Assembly: GCA_038093975.1 (NCBI GenBank)
Contig: JBBPTG010000371.1
Span: 1-19,028 of the forward strand
Reading direction: 5' to 3'
Length of the DNA: 19,028 nt
Origin: Chalciporus piperatus
Taxonomy: Eukaryota > Basidiomycota > Agaricomycetes > Boletales > Boletaceae
This document shows, in pieces, positions 1-9,300 of this stretch; position 1 is the stretch's first letter, and each line of letters opens with the position of its first letter. The notes beneath the pieces are model-generated. The model was given only the letters and a program-made list of their open reading frames with translations. It did not search any database and was not told the DNA's origin. The translations under genes were made by a program, and so were the position numbers.

Positions 1-2
1 AT

Positions 3-245
3 CGAGGTTTCAGGAGCGGTCGTCAACGAGTTGCGGCTCGAAATGACGAAACGAGCAGCTGCACCAATGCCGACTGCGAGTTACAGCTCGAGGCGAGTGA
101 GTCGAGCGATCTCGATGTCGTGGAAACCGAACCAGGTGGCGACACAAAGACGCTCGAAGAAATCGAGCAGGAGGTCTCGAGACCGCGAAAGGGCGTCGAA
201 ACTGATCAGGGAGCGATGGAGATCGTTGCGAAAGCAGAGCAATAA
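3..245 (+). CDS. 3' end of an upstream gene (partial, unidentified)
   Basis: The third forward frame is open from the window edge to a TAA at 243-245, giving about 80 residues. The translation is acidic towards its end (for example LEASESSDLDVVETEPGG, then TLEEIEQEV) and has the composition of a disordered protein tail. The other two frames here give an implausible Arg/Ser-rich product or stop early. The sequence turns AT-rich directly after the stop, as expected for a fungal 3' UTR. No domain is visible, so no function can be given. The start lies outside the window. It could also be a chance open frame, because the piece is short. Confidence 0.35.
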   Translation, partial: RGFRSGRQRVAARNDETSSCTNADCELQLEASESSDLDVVETEPGGDTKTLEEIEQEVSRPRKGVETDQGAMEIVAKAEQ

Positions 246-2058
246 GTATGTTAAATTCAATCCATTTATGTACAATATGCAATGGATAGTGTACCAATTG
301 ACCATGACTGTCTACGACTGCCAGTGACTGTCGGCAGTAAATTGGTCTGGGTGCAGAAATAGACATAGCTGTGGGCAGTTAGTATCTGATGGCGTCTGTC
401 CGACTGCAGCAACTGCATGCAGTCGCCTCAGACAGGTGACCTTTTCCTGATGCTGCATACTTGGGAGCTGTCACATCCATGATATGGTCGGTCGTCGGTG
501 AAGGCGGGCGTTGTTGCTCTGTCAGAATCACTTGTCATTAGCATCAAGGTTCGATAGTTTCAAACAGGTCCGTGCCGTTTTCGTGCATACCCACGAGGCA
601 CGCATCTAATCGTTACCGCGATGTCGCGCGTGTTGCCAAAAGGCAAGGCAGGATATAGTTCGGCACTCACAATCATGCTCATGCTCACCATGAGGACTCG
701 GAGAGACTCGGGTGCAGAGACTTGGCCTCGCGCAAATTTTCCCGGCGAATTGTATGCGTTAGTGGTTTCGTGCTTTGACCGGCAAGATCAAGCCCAGGCA
801 CCCCGGCGACGGAGGCAATGTTGATTGGGTATGTATTTGGAAAATCTGTATGACCACTGTACTAGGACCTTGCTACGGACGCGTGGGTTTGACAGACTGA
901 CAGGCGACGTCGACATCGCTTATCGATTGCCCCGCCCTCAGGATGGCGTTTTTGGGGTAGTACGAGCGGAAGCGCTCTTGTTAGTGTCATATCGCTCAGC
1001 TCTTGACTGGCAACTTTAACAGACATCGTGGTCGGGTTTTACAGAGTTTTACATACTCTGGAAACAGACAGACAAATAATGCCAGGGGCATGCATGTCAA
1101 GAACAATTTCGCGTTTCGATGAGGCTTTTCTGCGCGATTTTTTGATGCAGTTTCAAAGTTGCTTCCATTTTCTCCGCGGAGGCAAATCATTTTCTACGAT
1201 GAACCATGCTGACCACGTTTGCGCTTTCGGTCCCCGGGGAGAATCTGCGAAAGTCGCAATACTTAACGGGAACCAGGAGAAGGGCCAGCAAACTTTTTAG
1301 CCGATGTAGAATTCAATTGACGTCTGACAGGGCCTAGCCAAGGTCTAAACCCGAAACCGAACACAAGTGACGAAAGCGGACGGGAGCAAATGGTTCTGAG
1401 AATGGGATGTCTCGATCTTGTGTTGTCTTATCTTATCATGCGCCCAATATGATGAAGCCACGTATCAGGTTGGGGAATAGAGCGACGAGGCTTTGCTGAG
1501 GAAACGCGCCGCGTCTGCCGGCGCTGGTTGGAGTGCTTCCGCATCATGGGTAAACGCAACAATGACCGCGGGAGTACGGGCATAGAGTGTGTCTTAAAGA
1601 ACGACAAACGTTCCACGTCACTCGGAAACTCGCGAGGGAATCATTACGTACACCCGTGAGTGGGTGTCTGAACCGTCTAGGAAAATCGGTTCGCACTCGA
1701 GATCAGACGGATGGTCGCTAAGGTGAATCGGGCCCCCTTGTTCCCATCCATGTTTGGAAGAGGATCAATCTTAATACGAGATGACAAGGAAAGTACACGA
1801 GTGAGAGAAGGCGAGTCCAGATCATTGGGTGGGTAGATCAGAAATAAGACTGCAGATGGGAATGGCCCGTCGATTGAGACCGACGTCGGTGGGAGATAAG
1901 ATTGACCCTGTGTCTTGCGCCACCCAATAAACACCCGTAAATAACAATGTACGTGTAGTATGTAATATCCAACGCAGATTTCCGCGTAATTTCGCGCCCA
2001 TTAGCGGGATTGAAATTTTCACTGTTGATGAAGATAGTGGATATGGAGGACTATTCGG
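246..2058. other. Long intergenic stretch, no convincing gene
   Basis: Only short open frames without recognisable domains occur here on either strand. They do not join through obvious introns. Directly visible are two overlapping GATA sites on the minus strand (GATAAGATAAG, 1427-1437) and a further GATAAG at 1895-1900. These may belong to the distal promoter of the GATA-factor gene at 2487. I saw no tRNA, no inverted-repeat element and no long direct repeat. Confidence 0.5.
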
Positions 2059-2486
2059 GACAGATAGATAAAATCGCTGTGCATTTTTTGAGGCGAAAAA
2101 GAGAGGCTACAAGGATGGGGGATGGGTCAGAATGGGACGGATATTAGGAGTTATCTTTGAAACTAAAGTAATCTGATTGGACAGATTTAGGTTACAGGTT
2201 GTTATCTTTAGTTTATCGGTTCCCGTCAACCAAAAATCATAAACTCCCCGGGTGTGGTTCTGACCCCGTTTCTCCTCCTCAACCACCCTCTCCCGGTCAC
2301 ATCTCCCTCTCCCGTCCACATCTCTTCATCGTTCTTCTCGTCGTACTCACCCGTTGTCTTCTTGTTGTCTTCTTGTCTTGTCCGTGTCCATCTCTCTTCG
2401 CTCTTCCCCGCGCTGACACACAGATCAACAGGCTGTTACTACTCCAAATTTCACTTTAATCGTATCTCTAGATATACCTCGCAAAA
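2059..2486 (+). promoter_or_regulatory. Probable promoter and 5' UTR of the GATA-factor gene
   Basis: The sequence shows GATAG/GATAAA at 2063-2072, the reverse GATA form TTATC at 2151-2155, 2202-2206 and 2213-2217, and an inverted CCAAT box (ATTGG) at 2176-2180. A strongly pyrimidine-rich tract runs from about 2265 to 2345, a common feature near fungal transcription starts. The start codon context is CAAAAATGTC. In known fungi, SRE-type regulators bind GATA motifs, and the gene for the regulator is itself controlled through CCAAT-binding/HapX. Autoregulation plus CCAAT control is therefore a reasonable inference here, but is not shown. Confidence 0.5.
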
Positions 2487-5393
2487 ATGTCACCAATCGT
2501 AATGGAATCACCGGCTTTGAACATGCGCCATCTCTCCCGGATACAACAGCAATTCTCTCCTGCTCCTTCTGACCAACACGTTCTCGTACACGAGCACACC
2601 CTCCCAACTTCACCAGGGCTTGCCGACGCTGCACACGTACTTCACCAGCGCATCAACTCTGGCGAATTTACCACCTATGAGCAACTCCTTCACCAACAGA
2701 AGGATCGTTCCCAGCAACCCGTCGTCGACGAACAGCTGGGCACGCTCAACGCCGTCGTCGCTTCACAGCAGCAGTCCGACCAACCCCATTCACATCCTTC
2801 CGAGCAACCTACCGCTCCCCCGGCAACCTCTCAACCTCAGCAGCAAACCCAGGCCGCACCTCAGCAACAACGTACTGGCTGCACCAACTGCGGGACTGTA
2901 GACACGCCTCTCTGGCGACGCGATGGTCAGGGCAAGACCATCTGCAATGCTTGCGGTAAGTCGATTGCCCCATTTTCATTCCATCTACTTTCATTTCCTC
3001 TCCCATCGTCGTCACGTGTCGACGCGTGGCACTTGGGTTCCGGGCGTCCGTTTCGTCCAAACACGCATCATGCTAGCCGGTCGATGCATATCACCATGCA
3101 TCGTTGCGTATACATCTATGCAGCGTGTTCTCGGCATGTCACGTCGGACATGATGGCGATTGGGCCAGATTGATGTCCTTGTCCTACCTCCCGTCTTGTC
3201 AGTGCAGTAGCGGTGTGTGCTGATTGAATGTGTGCAACCTCGTGGGCACTTTGCCTTGGGTTTTTCGTCGGTTTTGTCAATAGGTCTTTACCTCAAATCA
3301 CGCAAGGTGGCTCGTCCCGCATCCCTGGCCCGTACCCCAACGCCAACTGCTACATCAGCGCGCCCCCTTTCTCAGCCTTCCAACGGTGGCGGCGAATCCG
3401 ACATGTCAAATCCAAATCAGGCATCCATAGCTCCCTCACCCTCTCAGAATCAGCACTCGAAACCTACGGATGCACCGTCCTCACAGACCGAGGGCTCCGG
3501 TCAGCCCTCACAAAAATCTGCTTCCAAGCCTGCATCCACCACCAAGCCAGTTTCTGCCACAGGTGCGCACACCAACGCTGGTGGTGGCACGTGCCCTGGG
3601 GATGGACGGTGCGATGGCACTGGAGGAACCAGCGCGTGCGCTGGATGCCCGACACTAAATAACACTTTCGCAGTTTCTGAGGGGCTCGAAACTGGAACCG
3701 CAGATGATGCATTGCCCGCCGCACAAGCAGCTTCTCCCGCAGTCGATATTTCCTCACCCGGAGCTGAGGGCGAAAGCCCAGCATCGGCACCCGCGAAGAA
3801 AGCCAAGGCAGCAGTTGGAGCCCTAAGCTGTGCCAACTGTGGAACCAGCACAACGCCGCTTTGGAGGAGGGACGATGTCGGTAATAACATCTGCAATGCA
3901 TGCGGTGCGTTTCTATCTCTTTCGCGTTTGCTGTGTCCTTCCTCGTCATTCGTCCTTGAACGTCTTCTCCCTCTTCTCGTAAACTTGTCCACCACGGCAC
4001 ACGTTCATCTCATGTTTGACCCGCGTGTGCTTTCGCGTTTCCAACATTTAGACGTCCACCCCATCTTATCTTGCATTATCTTATCTCCCATCTTGACGGG
4101 GAGCTTTGACCCTCCTGATTGCTTCTCAACCATTTGATTATGGGCAGCATTAGTTCCGACTTGGCTGACTTTTCATGACCAGGTCTGTACTTCAAGCTCC
4201 ATGGAACTCATCGCCCCAACTCGATGAAGAAGACCGTGATCAAGCGACGGAAACGAGTACCTGCTGCAGCTGGCATGTCCTCGGCACGCATCACAGATCA
4301 TCAAGCAGCAGAAGCTCTCGTGGGAATCGGTCAATCAGGTGGCAGTCAACACGCGAATACTGGAGGGGAAGAGAGCGACAACGAAGTCGAGGAGCCACAA
4401 CCCCGGCGGAAACGTGCACGGAGAGGCAAGAGCGATCGCGAAAAAGGTCGCACCCGGGAGAAGGACGAGGACGAGGACATGATCGAACCTGAAGATGAAT
4501 TCCCGCAGGAGATTGGACGTGGCCGGGGCCGGGGCAAGGGTGAGCGTGCATCCGCACGGAACGCCTCGCGGGACTCTCACAGTTCTTTATGGATTGAAGG
4601 TGCATTGAGTATGCATCATCAAATCGTCGAAGCACTCGGGGATCGCGGCCACTCGCTCCCCCGAGTTATGCAACAAGGTCCTGAATTGGACCGCTTCGCT
4701 CACCATCTTGGACGTGTTCCTTCTGGTCATGGAGCCTTTATCGGATCACCTCACGCTGGTCTCGATTTGCCACCATTGAACGCCGCGTTAGGGGAACGAT
4801 ACGGGTACGGTCCACCTGGTCTTCTGGGTGCCCGTGACTTCAGCGGTGCACCCTCGAGCTATATTCGGTCCGGTTCTAATGCTCCCAGCAGAACGCATTC
4901 TCCATTAAACCCTGGACTCGCTGCCGCGGGTGTCGGCTATGTCTTGCCCCCGCCGCATGGCATGGCTCATGGGTACTATGGCCTCGGACATGGCCATTCG
5001 CCTCCTCCCCATGACGCTCTGAACGGAGCATTGACGGCGATCGTTCCGACGGCGGCCGAGCTGAGGCAACATTATATCGAGCTCCACGAGCAACGTAGAC
5101 GATTGGAGGAGCTAATCGACAAGACGGATCGGATGATGGCGGGCGTCAAGCGCGGCCTTGACGAGATGATGGGTGCACCACAACCTCAACAGCCGTCACA
5201 GCCACAGCCACAGACGCAGATATTGCCCCAGCCCTCTCCCCAGCAACCTGCAACACGCGAGCAACCCTCTCAGCAATCTCCCCAGCCATCGTTGAATTCC
5301 GCGGTACCCGCAGTCCCCCTCGCCCGCACGGGTGAGAGGGATAGACCCCGTGAGCCCATCTGGCCTGTCGTCGAGTCCGCTCCGCGGGAGTAG
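2487..5393 (+). CDS. sreA: SRE/Urbs1-type GATA repressor of siderophore and iron uptake genes
   Basis: Three exons (2487-2955, 3284-3904, 4183-5393) splice with correct phase into 766 residues. GATA finger 1 has Cys132, 135, 153 and 156 (CX2CX17CX2C, with TPLWRRD). A Cys-rich linker has Cys260, 266, 275 and 278 (CX5CX8CX2C). Finger 2 has Cys339, 342, 360 and 363. A basic tail [10 protein letters not shown] follows. A coiled coil lies at about 656-695 ([20 protein letters not shown]), then a Pro/Gln-rich end. This order is diagnostic of the SRE family (SreA, Urbs1, Sre1), nuclear repressors that shut down siderophore synthesis and iron uptake when iron is plentiful; the Cys-rich linker is thought to sense iron. 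Both introns interrupt the codon after the last finger cysteine (Gly in CGLY), a symmetric placement. They are long (328 and 278 nt) compared with 46-60 nt in neighbouring genes. No damage is seen. The symbol follows the Aspergillus name; urbs1 is the smut equivalent. Confidence 0.93.
2956..3283 (+). other. Intron 1 of the GATA-factor gene
   Basis: The donor is a perfect GTAAGT and the acceptor reads CAATAG. Removing 328 nt joins CNACG to LYLK, restoring a complete finger 1. Read-through would end the protein soon after finger 1, so retention would give a one-finger form. The length is unusual beside the roughly 50-nt introns of the other genes here. Confidence 0.85.
3905..4182 (+). other. 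Intron 2 of the GATA-factor gene, with clustered GATA motifs
   Basis: The donor is GTGCGT. The acceptor is CCAG at 4182, with a branch-like CTGAC about 15 nt upstream. Excision restores finger 2 (CNACG to LYFKLHG). Inside the intron, CTTATC at 4065-4070, TTATC at 4076-4080 and CTTATC at 4080-4085 form three GATA sites within 21 bp on the reverse strand. These could bind the encoded protein, which is inference only. Confidence 0.85.
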
Positions 5394-6395
5394 AGCCTTC
5401 TCCCGATGAAATGATACCACCATGCTCCCGAATATGGCTTCGCTTTCGTCTTTGCTATCGAAAAAAAACGTTTCATGGTTTCCAAGCCCCGTCGCCTGCT
5501 CAAGTACGCCGGTTGGTCTCTTGGTTCGACGTTCCGGCGCAGGACATTATTATGCCGAGCGCATCTTTATCCATTCCCATGTCGTGCTTGGTTTCTATCT
5601 ATGATTTTTTTCTTCATGCTTTCGTGTGCATATAGGCTTGCGTTGTTTTCGGTTGTCATTATCTCTTTCACGTTCACGGTTTCCCCTTCATGCTTTTTCA
5701 AGTTGCTCCGTACTATGATCCGTTTAAAAACACTTTTACCTAGTTTTAGTTATGCCTCCGGTTCCTTTCGCAGTGTTCTTGCATTCAGGCATTGTTTTGA
5801 TTGTTCATATATAATATCTATTGTCTCAGATAGTGTAGATCGCTGGTCCATGTACTGATGGTTCAGTGCAGAGTCTCTAATACTTTATAGTCGTCGTTTA
5901 TACAGAGGTTTGGGCTGGCTACTTCCTTCGACTCGTGAGGGTTTGAGTACGAAGTATCTTTTGAACACTTTGCTCTGAGTCTTCTCTGTCAGGTCTGTGA
6001 GGATTGCTTCTGATATGTACACCGACTCCAGTCCTGTATGCCACTGTTGAATGTTCTATCAATTCTTCCGACTCTAAACTCATCAAGTGCTGCAAGACTG
6101 TAACAGTGTCGTTCGTGTGTGGGTCTGATGCCAGATATTCCGTTGCCAGCATTCTCGGTGATGTTTCATGAGGAAGATACTAGGTTGTGAACTTCCGAGT
6201 ACTCTGGGTCCGCATGTACTCCCGAAATCCCGGAACGTCCAATTCCCAGACTTTCTGATGTGCTTTTGTCGATGTCACGCTGACTAATGCCATTCCGTGC
6301 TTTCCATACCACCACCAACGCCTCGAGGCAGTTTGACAGAGGAGCTACAGCATTTCTCGTAAGTTCTTCCAACCACGATATCATATCATCTTTCA
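5394..6395. other. 3' UTR and intergenic region; weak minus-strand frames only
   Basis: The first 450 bases are T-rich and suit a 3' UTR and downstream region. On the minus strand two neighbouring open frames (6396-6166 and 6152-5919) read without obvious low complexity, but neither has a domain I recognise. I could not find an intron that joins them in phase. The first covers the likely 5' flank of the gene at 6396. They may be a small divergent gene, a relic, or chance. Confidence 0.4.
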
Positions 6396-7738
6396 ATGAG
6401 CAAAACCAAACAACTTACGTATTATTTCGTCGAAGAGTCTCTCTCAGGGATTCTGACTCTTCAACCTGGCGATACCGTGGCCACAGTGCGCAACCGAGTG
6501 CACAGCGCCACCAGGACAACAGTGGTGAATAATTGGGGCGAGGAGGAGGATTCGGGAGAAACCTACGTCCACTATAACCCTGACTCCGTGTTAATCGTCT
6601 CTGGTGCGCTACCAAATTCAAGCTATGATACACGACCAAGTTCTAATTACGACTCCATCTTTCAGATCAGCACGGATTCAACGCTTCGAGAGACAGTAAC
6701 AAGATGGTGTCAGAAATATGCAAAGACACACTCATTGCTCTGGTCCCTCCCCAGTGTAAGGACCGTCGCATGCCGGTTCATCTGGCCGTTCAAATTCCCT
6801 TCAACCAGCATCAGCCACTGCTGAAAAAGATGAAGAAGCACCAGGATCTGACGCAGAATATCATGGAGGTGATGGGTAAAATGCAGAAAGATATAGAGGC
6901 TATGAAGGATCACCAGGGAAAGACAAACACCGCAATGAACGAGTTACAGGGAAATGTCCAGGCACTGGAGAAGGAGCGGACGGTTGATAAGGCACGCATC
7001 GGGGCTTTAGAGAAGGAACGGTCGGTCGACAAGGCCCGCATCAAGACTTTGGAGAAGGAACGGTCGGTCGACGAGGCCCGCATCAAGACTTTTGAGAAGG
7101 AACGGTCGGTCGACAAGGCCCGCATCAAGACTTTGGAGAACGAGGTCAACGCGCTTACGGTCTCCGTCAATAAGTTGAATAAAGGGATTGCAAAGCGTGA
7201 CGCCGAAAAGGAGAGGATGGATCACGAGTTTCAGGAGCTTCAAGATTCGCACAACGACCATGCTGGTTGGATCTACGGTCAGGTTTGTGTGGCGGGCAGC
7301 TCTTCGATTTGACTATACGTTGAAACGACACTCAAACAGGATGTTGAGATGTTGGATCGTATCAAGGCTCGACACTTACTTACTGCGGCGCAAGAGATGC
7401 TGGCCGTCGCCGTAGGTGTTGCGGAAGCGCGATTTGGGGCGTGGCGTTCGTGGAAGGAAGCACTTGGGCCCTCTCAGGTGCTTTCCGAGAGGATAGCAAA
7501 GGCGCATCAACTTCTCTCAGCGACTCATGTTCAACTGGACCACAAAACGAAGAAATTCGTGTCGTCCGAGGATGGGATGAATTTGGTTTCGGAATATCAT
7601 TCACCCATTCGTACTCTGGGCGACTCTGCTGCTCATCCAACGGGAGCTCCCGTCAAGTTATTCAGTGATACGGTCAAGCGGCATCGCGACATAGCGGGTC
7701 TGAATGCTCTCATGCTCTTCGTCTGTATCGCGGAATGA
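6396..7738 (+). CDS. Coiled-coil protein with 14-residue tandem repeats, function unknown
   Basis: Three exons (6396-6695, 6755-7282, 7340-7738) separated by introns of 59 and 57 nt give 408 residues; both introns are phase 0 with GT-AG ends. Residues 1-100 form a globular-looking N-terminal part containing YVHYNPDSVL. Residues from about 120 to 250 are strongly helical and charged and hold four 14-residue repeats (172-227, consensus EKERSVDKARIKTL), a coiled coil. The C-terminal 132 residues look all-helical and contain RTLGDSAAH at 367-375, which loosely recalls helical HEPN/DUF4145-like folds; that resemblance is weak. There is no signal peptide or membrane segment. The start is the first ATG in frame, in a good context (TTTCAATGAGC). 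I do not recognise the family and give no function. Confidence 0.72.
6968..7135 (+). repeat. Four 42-bp tandem repeats inside the coiled-coil gene
   Basis: Units start at 6968, 7010, 7052 and 7094, each 42 bp or 14 codons (two heptads). Units 2-4 are almost identical at the DNA level and unit 1 is more diverged, suggesting recent expansion from one side. The unit length keeps both the reading frame and the heptad register. Confidence 0.92.
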
Positions 7739-8383
7739 AAGGACGGGTCTAGCACTGTGAATATAATGACACTGAGTATCTAGATAATACACAGATGAAG
7801 GAGATGCACGTAGCATTCCGTTCCTGGTCTAATTGGCCTTAGGTTACGAACAGCGCTCGAGGTAGTCAGCAAAATGCGGGCCACTTGGACCTAGGCAGTA
7901 CCGCCTTTGAGCCAAGGCCTCATCTCAGATGGCGAAGACTGTACAAACAGGTCACCAGTTGAGGTATGGCCCATGATACCTGTCTAGGTCAGGGCTTGAT
8001 ATAAAAAAAAAGATAGTATGGCAAACGGATGAGCGAAATCTCACCCGTTCCATCTCGGGATCATTCCCTCGACAACAGCAGGCAGAAATGCCTGCTTCTA
8101 CTTTTGGGATATCAATGAAGATCGCGGAAAGGTATTGCAAAGCGACATCACACTCCGGTTAGCAGCCAACATTGGACTCCCAAGGTGACAACGAAGAACA
8201 AGCAAATGATCACGCCACGAATGAGGTATCATCAGACGTCGAGGAGGCTGGTGACGACACGCCCGACGAGGATATTGGAGACAGCTCGGAGGAGCTTTAG
8301 GACGAGGGACGAGGAGCAGGGAGACGACGAGGCTGCAGGGTCCTCAGACTGTCTGATGTGCTCCGTCATTGGCCGTAAGAGTA
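7739..8383. other. Region without a supported gene; short acidic frame
   Basis: Most of this stretch shows no gene. A 45-residue + frame at 8163-8300 is very acidic (VSSDVEEAGDDTPDEDIGD) and ends in TAG at 8298-8300. It has no good start and could be a relic of a larger disordered protein, or chance. Confidence 0.35.
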
Positions 8384-9286
8384 TTACGTTTGACAGCGGA
8401 GGGATGTGAAGGGTGTGGGGAATTGACAGTGTTCGTTATCTTCTGTGCCGCTAGATGAGAGCGTCATGAACGCATTCGGAAGGGTGGAGCGACAAAGAAT
8501 GGCTGCCCGTCGTAGGAAAGGAAGAGTGAAAGAATAAGGCAATTTCTCGGTGCGGGCCTTGGCAAACATTTCAAAGACGAGCGTTGCGGTGTGCTCGAAC
8601 ACAGGGGAATGCCGAACGACGGACGTGAAGAACATCCTCACGTCGCCGAAGAGGTCGTCATGGCTCCGTGAAACCTGGATGGAGCTGCAGGACCATGCCT
8701 TGTTCAGGACGTATACCATCCCGATGACGGTACATGCCAGGCAGGCATAGTATCACAGAACGAGGGCGTGTTGGAGCATCTCCGGAGCGACGGCAGCGGT
8801 CTCAATGAGCACGGTGAATGGGTCGCGGAGGAGTAATGGATAGGGGTAGGAAGTGAGAGACGTTCTGCTCCTTTCGGGTAGCAGTCGTTTGATGGTGGCC
8901 TGTTTTACAGCCTCTTTGCTTCCATTCAGTAAAGACCGGATCATCCGAACTTGACTCTCTGTCAAGGCGCCTGCACGTTTCCACTGGACGGGTCGCAACC
9001 TCCAGAGAAGCCTAGAGTGTATCCGATGAGCTCCTCTGGCAAGTAAATTCCAGAACATCTTATGCCAGGTTCAACAGCTCCGGCCTCTCTCGTAGGTATC
9101 ACATTTGGTGCGAGAAAGTCTTGGCTACGTTTACCAGGCTGTCCAACATCTTGTACGTCTCAAAGTTGTCCGCGCGCGCCGAATTTGGAGAGCGTAATTG
9201 GGGTCTTGTCCTCCCAGAATACAAACTCGCCCGTCCCGTTCCTGAACTATTCCAGTGAAACTGACACCACCTCCTCTGGTTCAGGC
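8384..9286 (-). pseudogene. Broken C-terminal fragment of a probable UBR1-like E3 ubiquitin ligase
   Basis: Read on the minus strand, one frame runs from 9058 to about 8440 with a single internal TGA (8755-8753). It contains GALTESQVRMIRSLL, SYPYPLLLRDPFTVLIE and TLPFLRRAAILCR. The last resembles the hydrophobic motif near the C-terminus of UBR/N-recognin ligases, which tag N-degron proteins with ubiquitin. Upstream pieces in other frames (FVFWEDKTPITLSKFGAR near 9230-9180, then DNFETYKMLDSLVNVAKTF at 9167-9110) look like the preceding region. They are separated by a shift in a GCGCGC run, a TGA at 9099-9097 and a further shift near 9060. The RING and UBR-box parts are absent, because the start of the NDC1 relic lies where they should continue. 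The family call is by memory of motifs and is moderate. Confidence 0.45.
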
Positions 9287-9300
9287 GCTCACATCGAGCC

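Noticed and set aside
621..1300. Small + strand open frames before the GATA gene
   Set aside because: They have no recognisable domains or joining introns, and their composition is not distinct from intergenic DNA.
3464..4000. Long minus-strand open frames opposite the GATA gene
   Set aside because: They mirror GC-biased coding sequence of exon 2 and contain no domain, while the + strand encodes a complete GATA regulator.
4540..4582. Possible extra intron GTGAGC...CACAG in exon 3 of the GATA gene
   Set aside because: It is 43 nt and its removal would break the frame that otherwise runs to the coiled coil and stop codon.
5919..6396. A two-exon minus-strand gene
   Set aside because: I found no GT-AG pair that joins the two frames in phase, and no domain is visible; kept only as a note.
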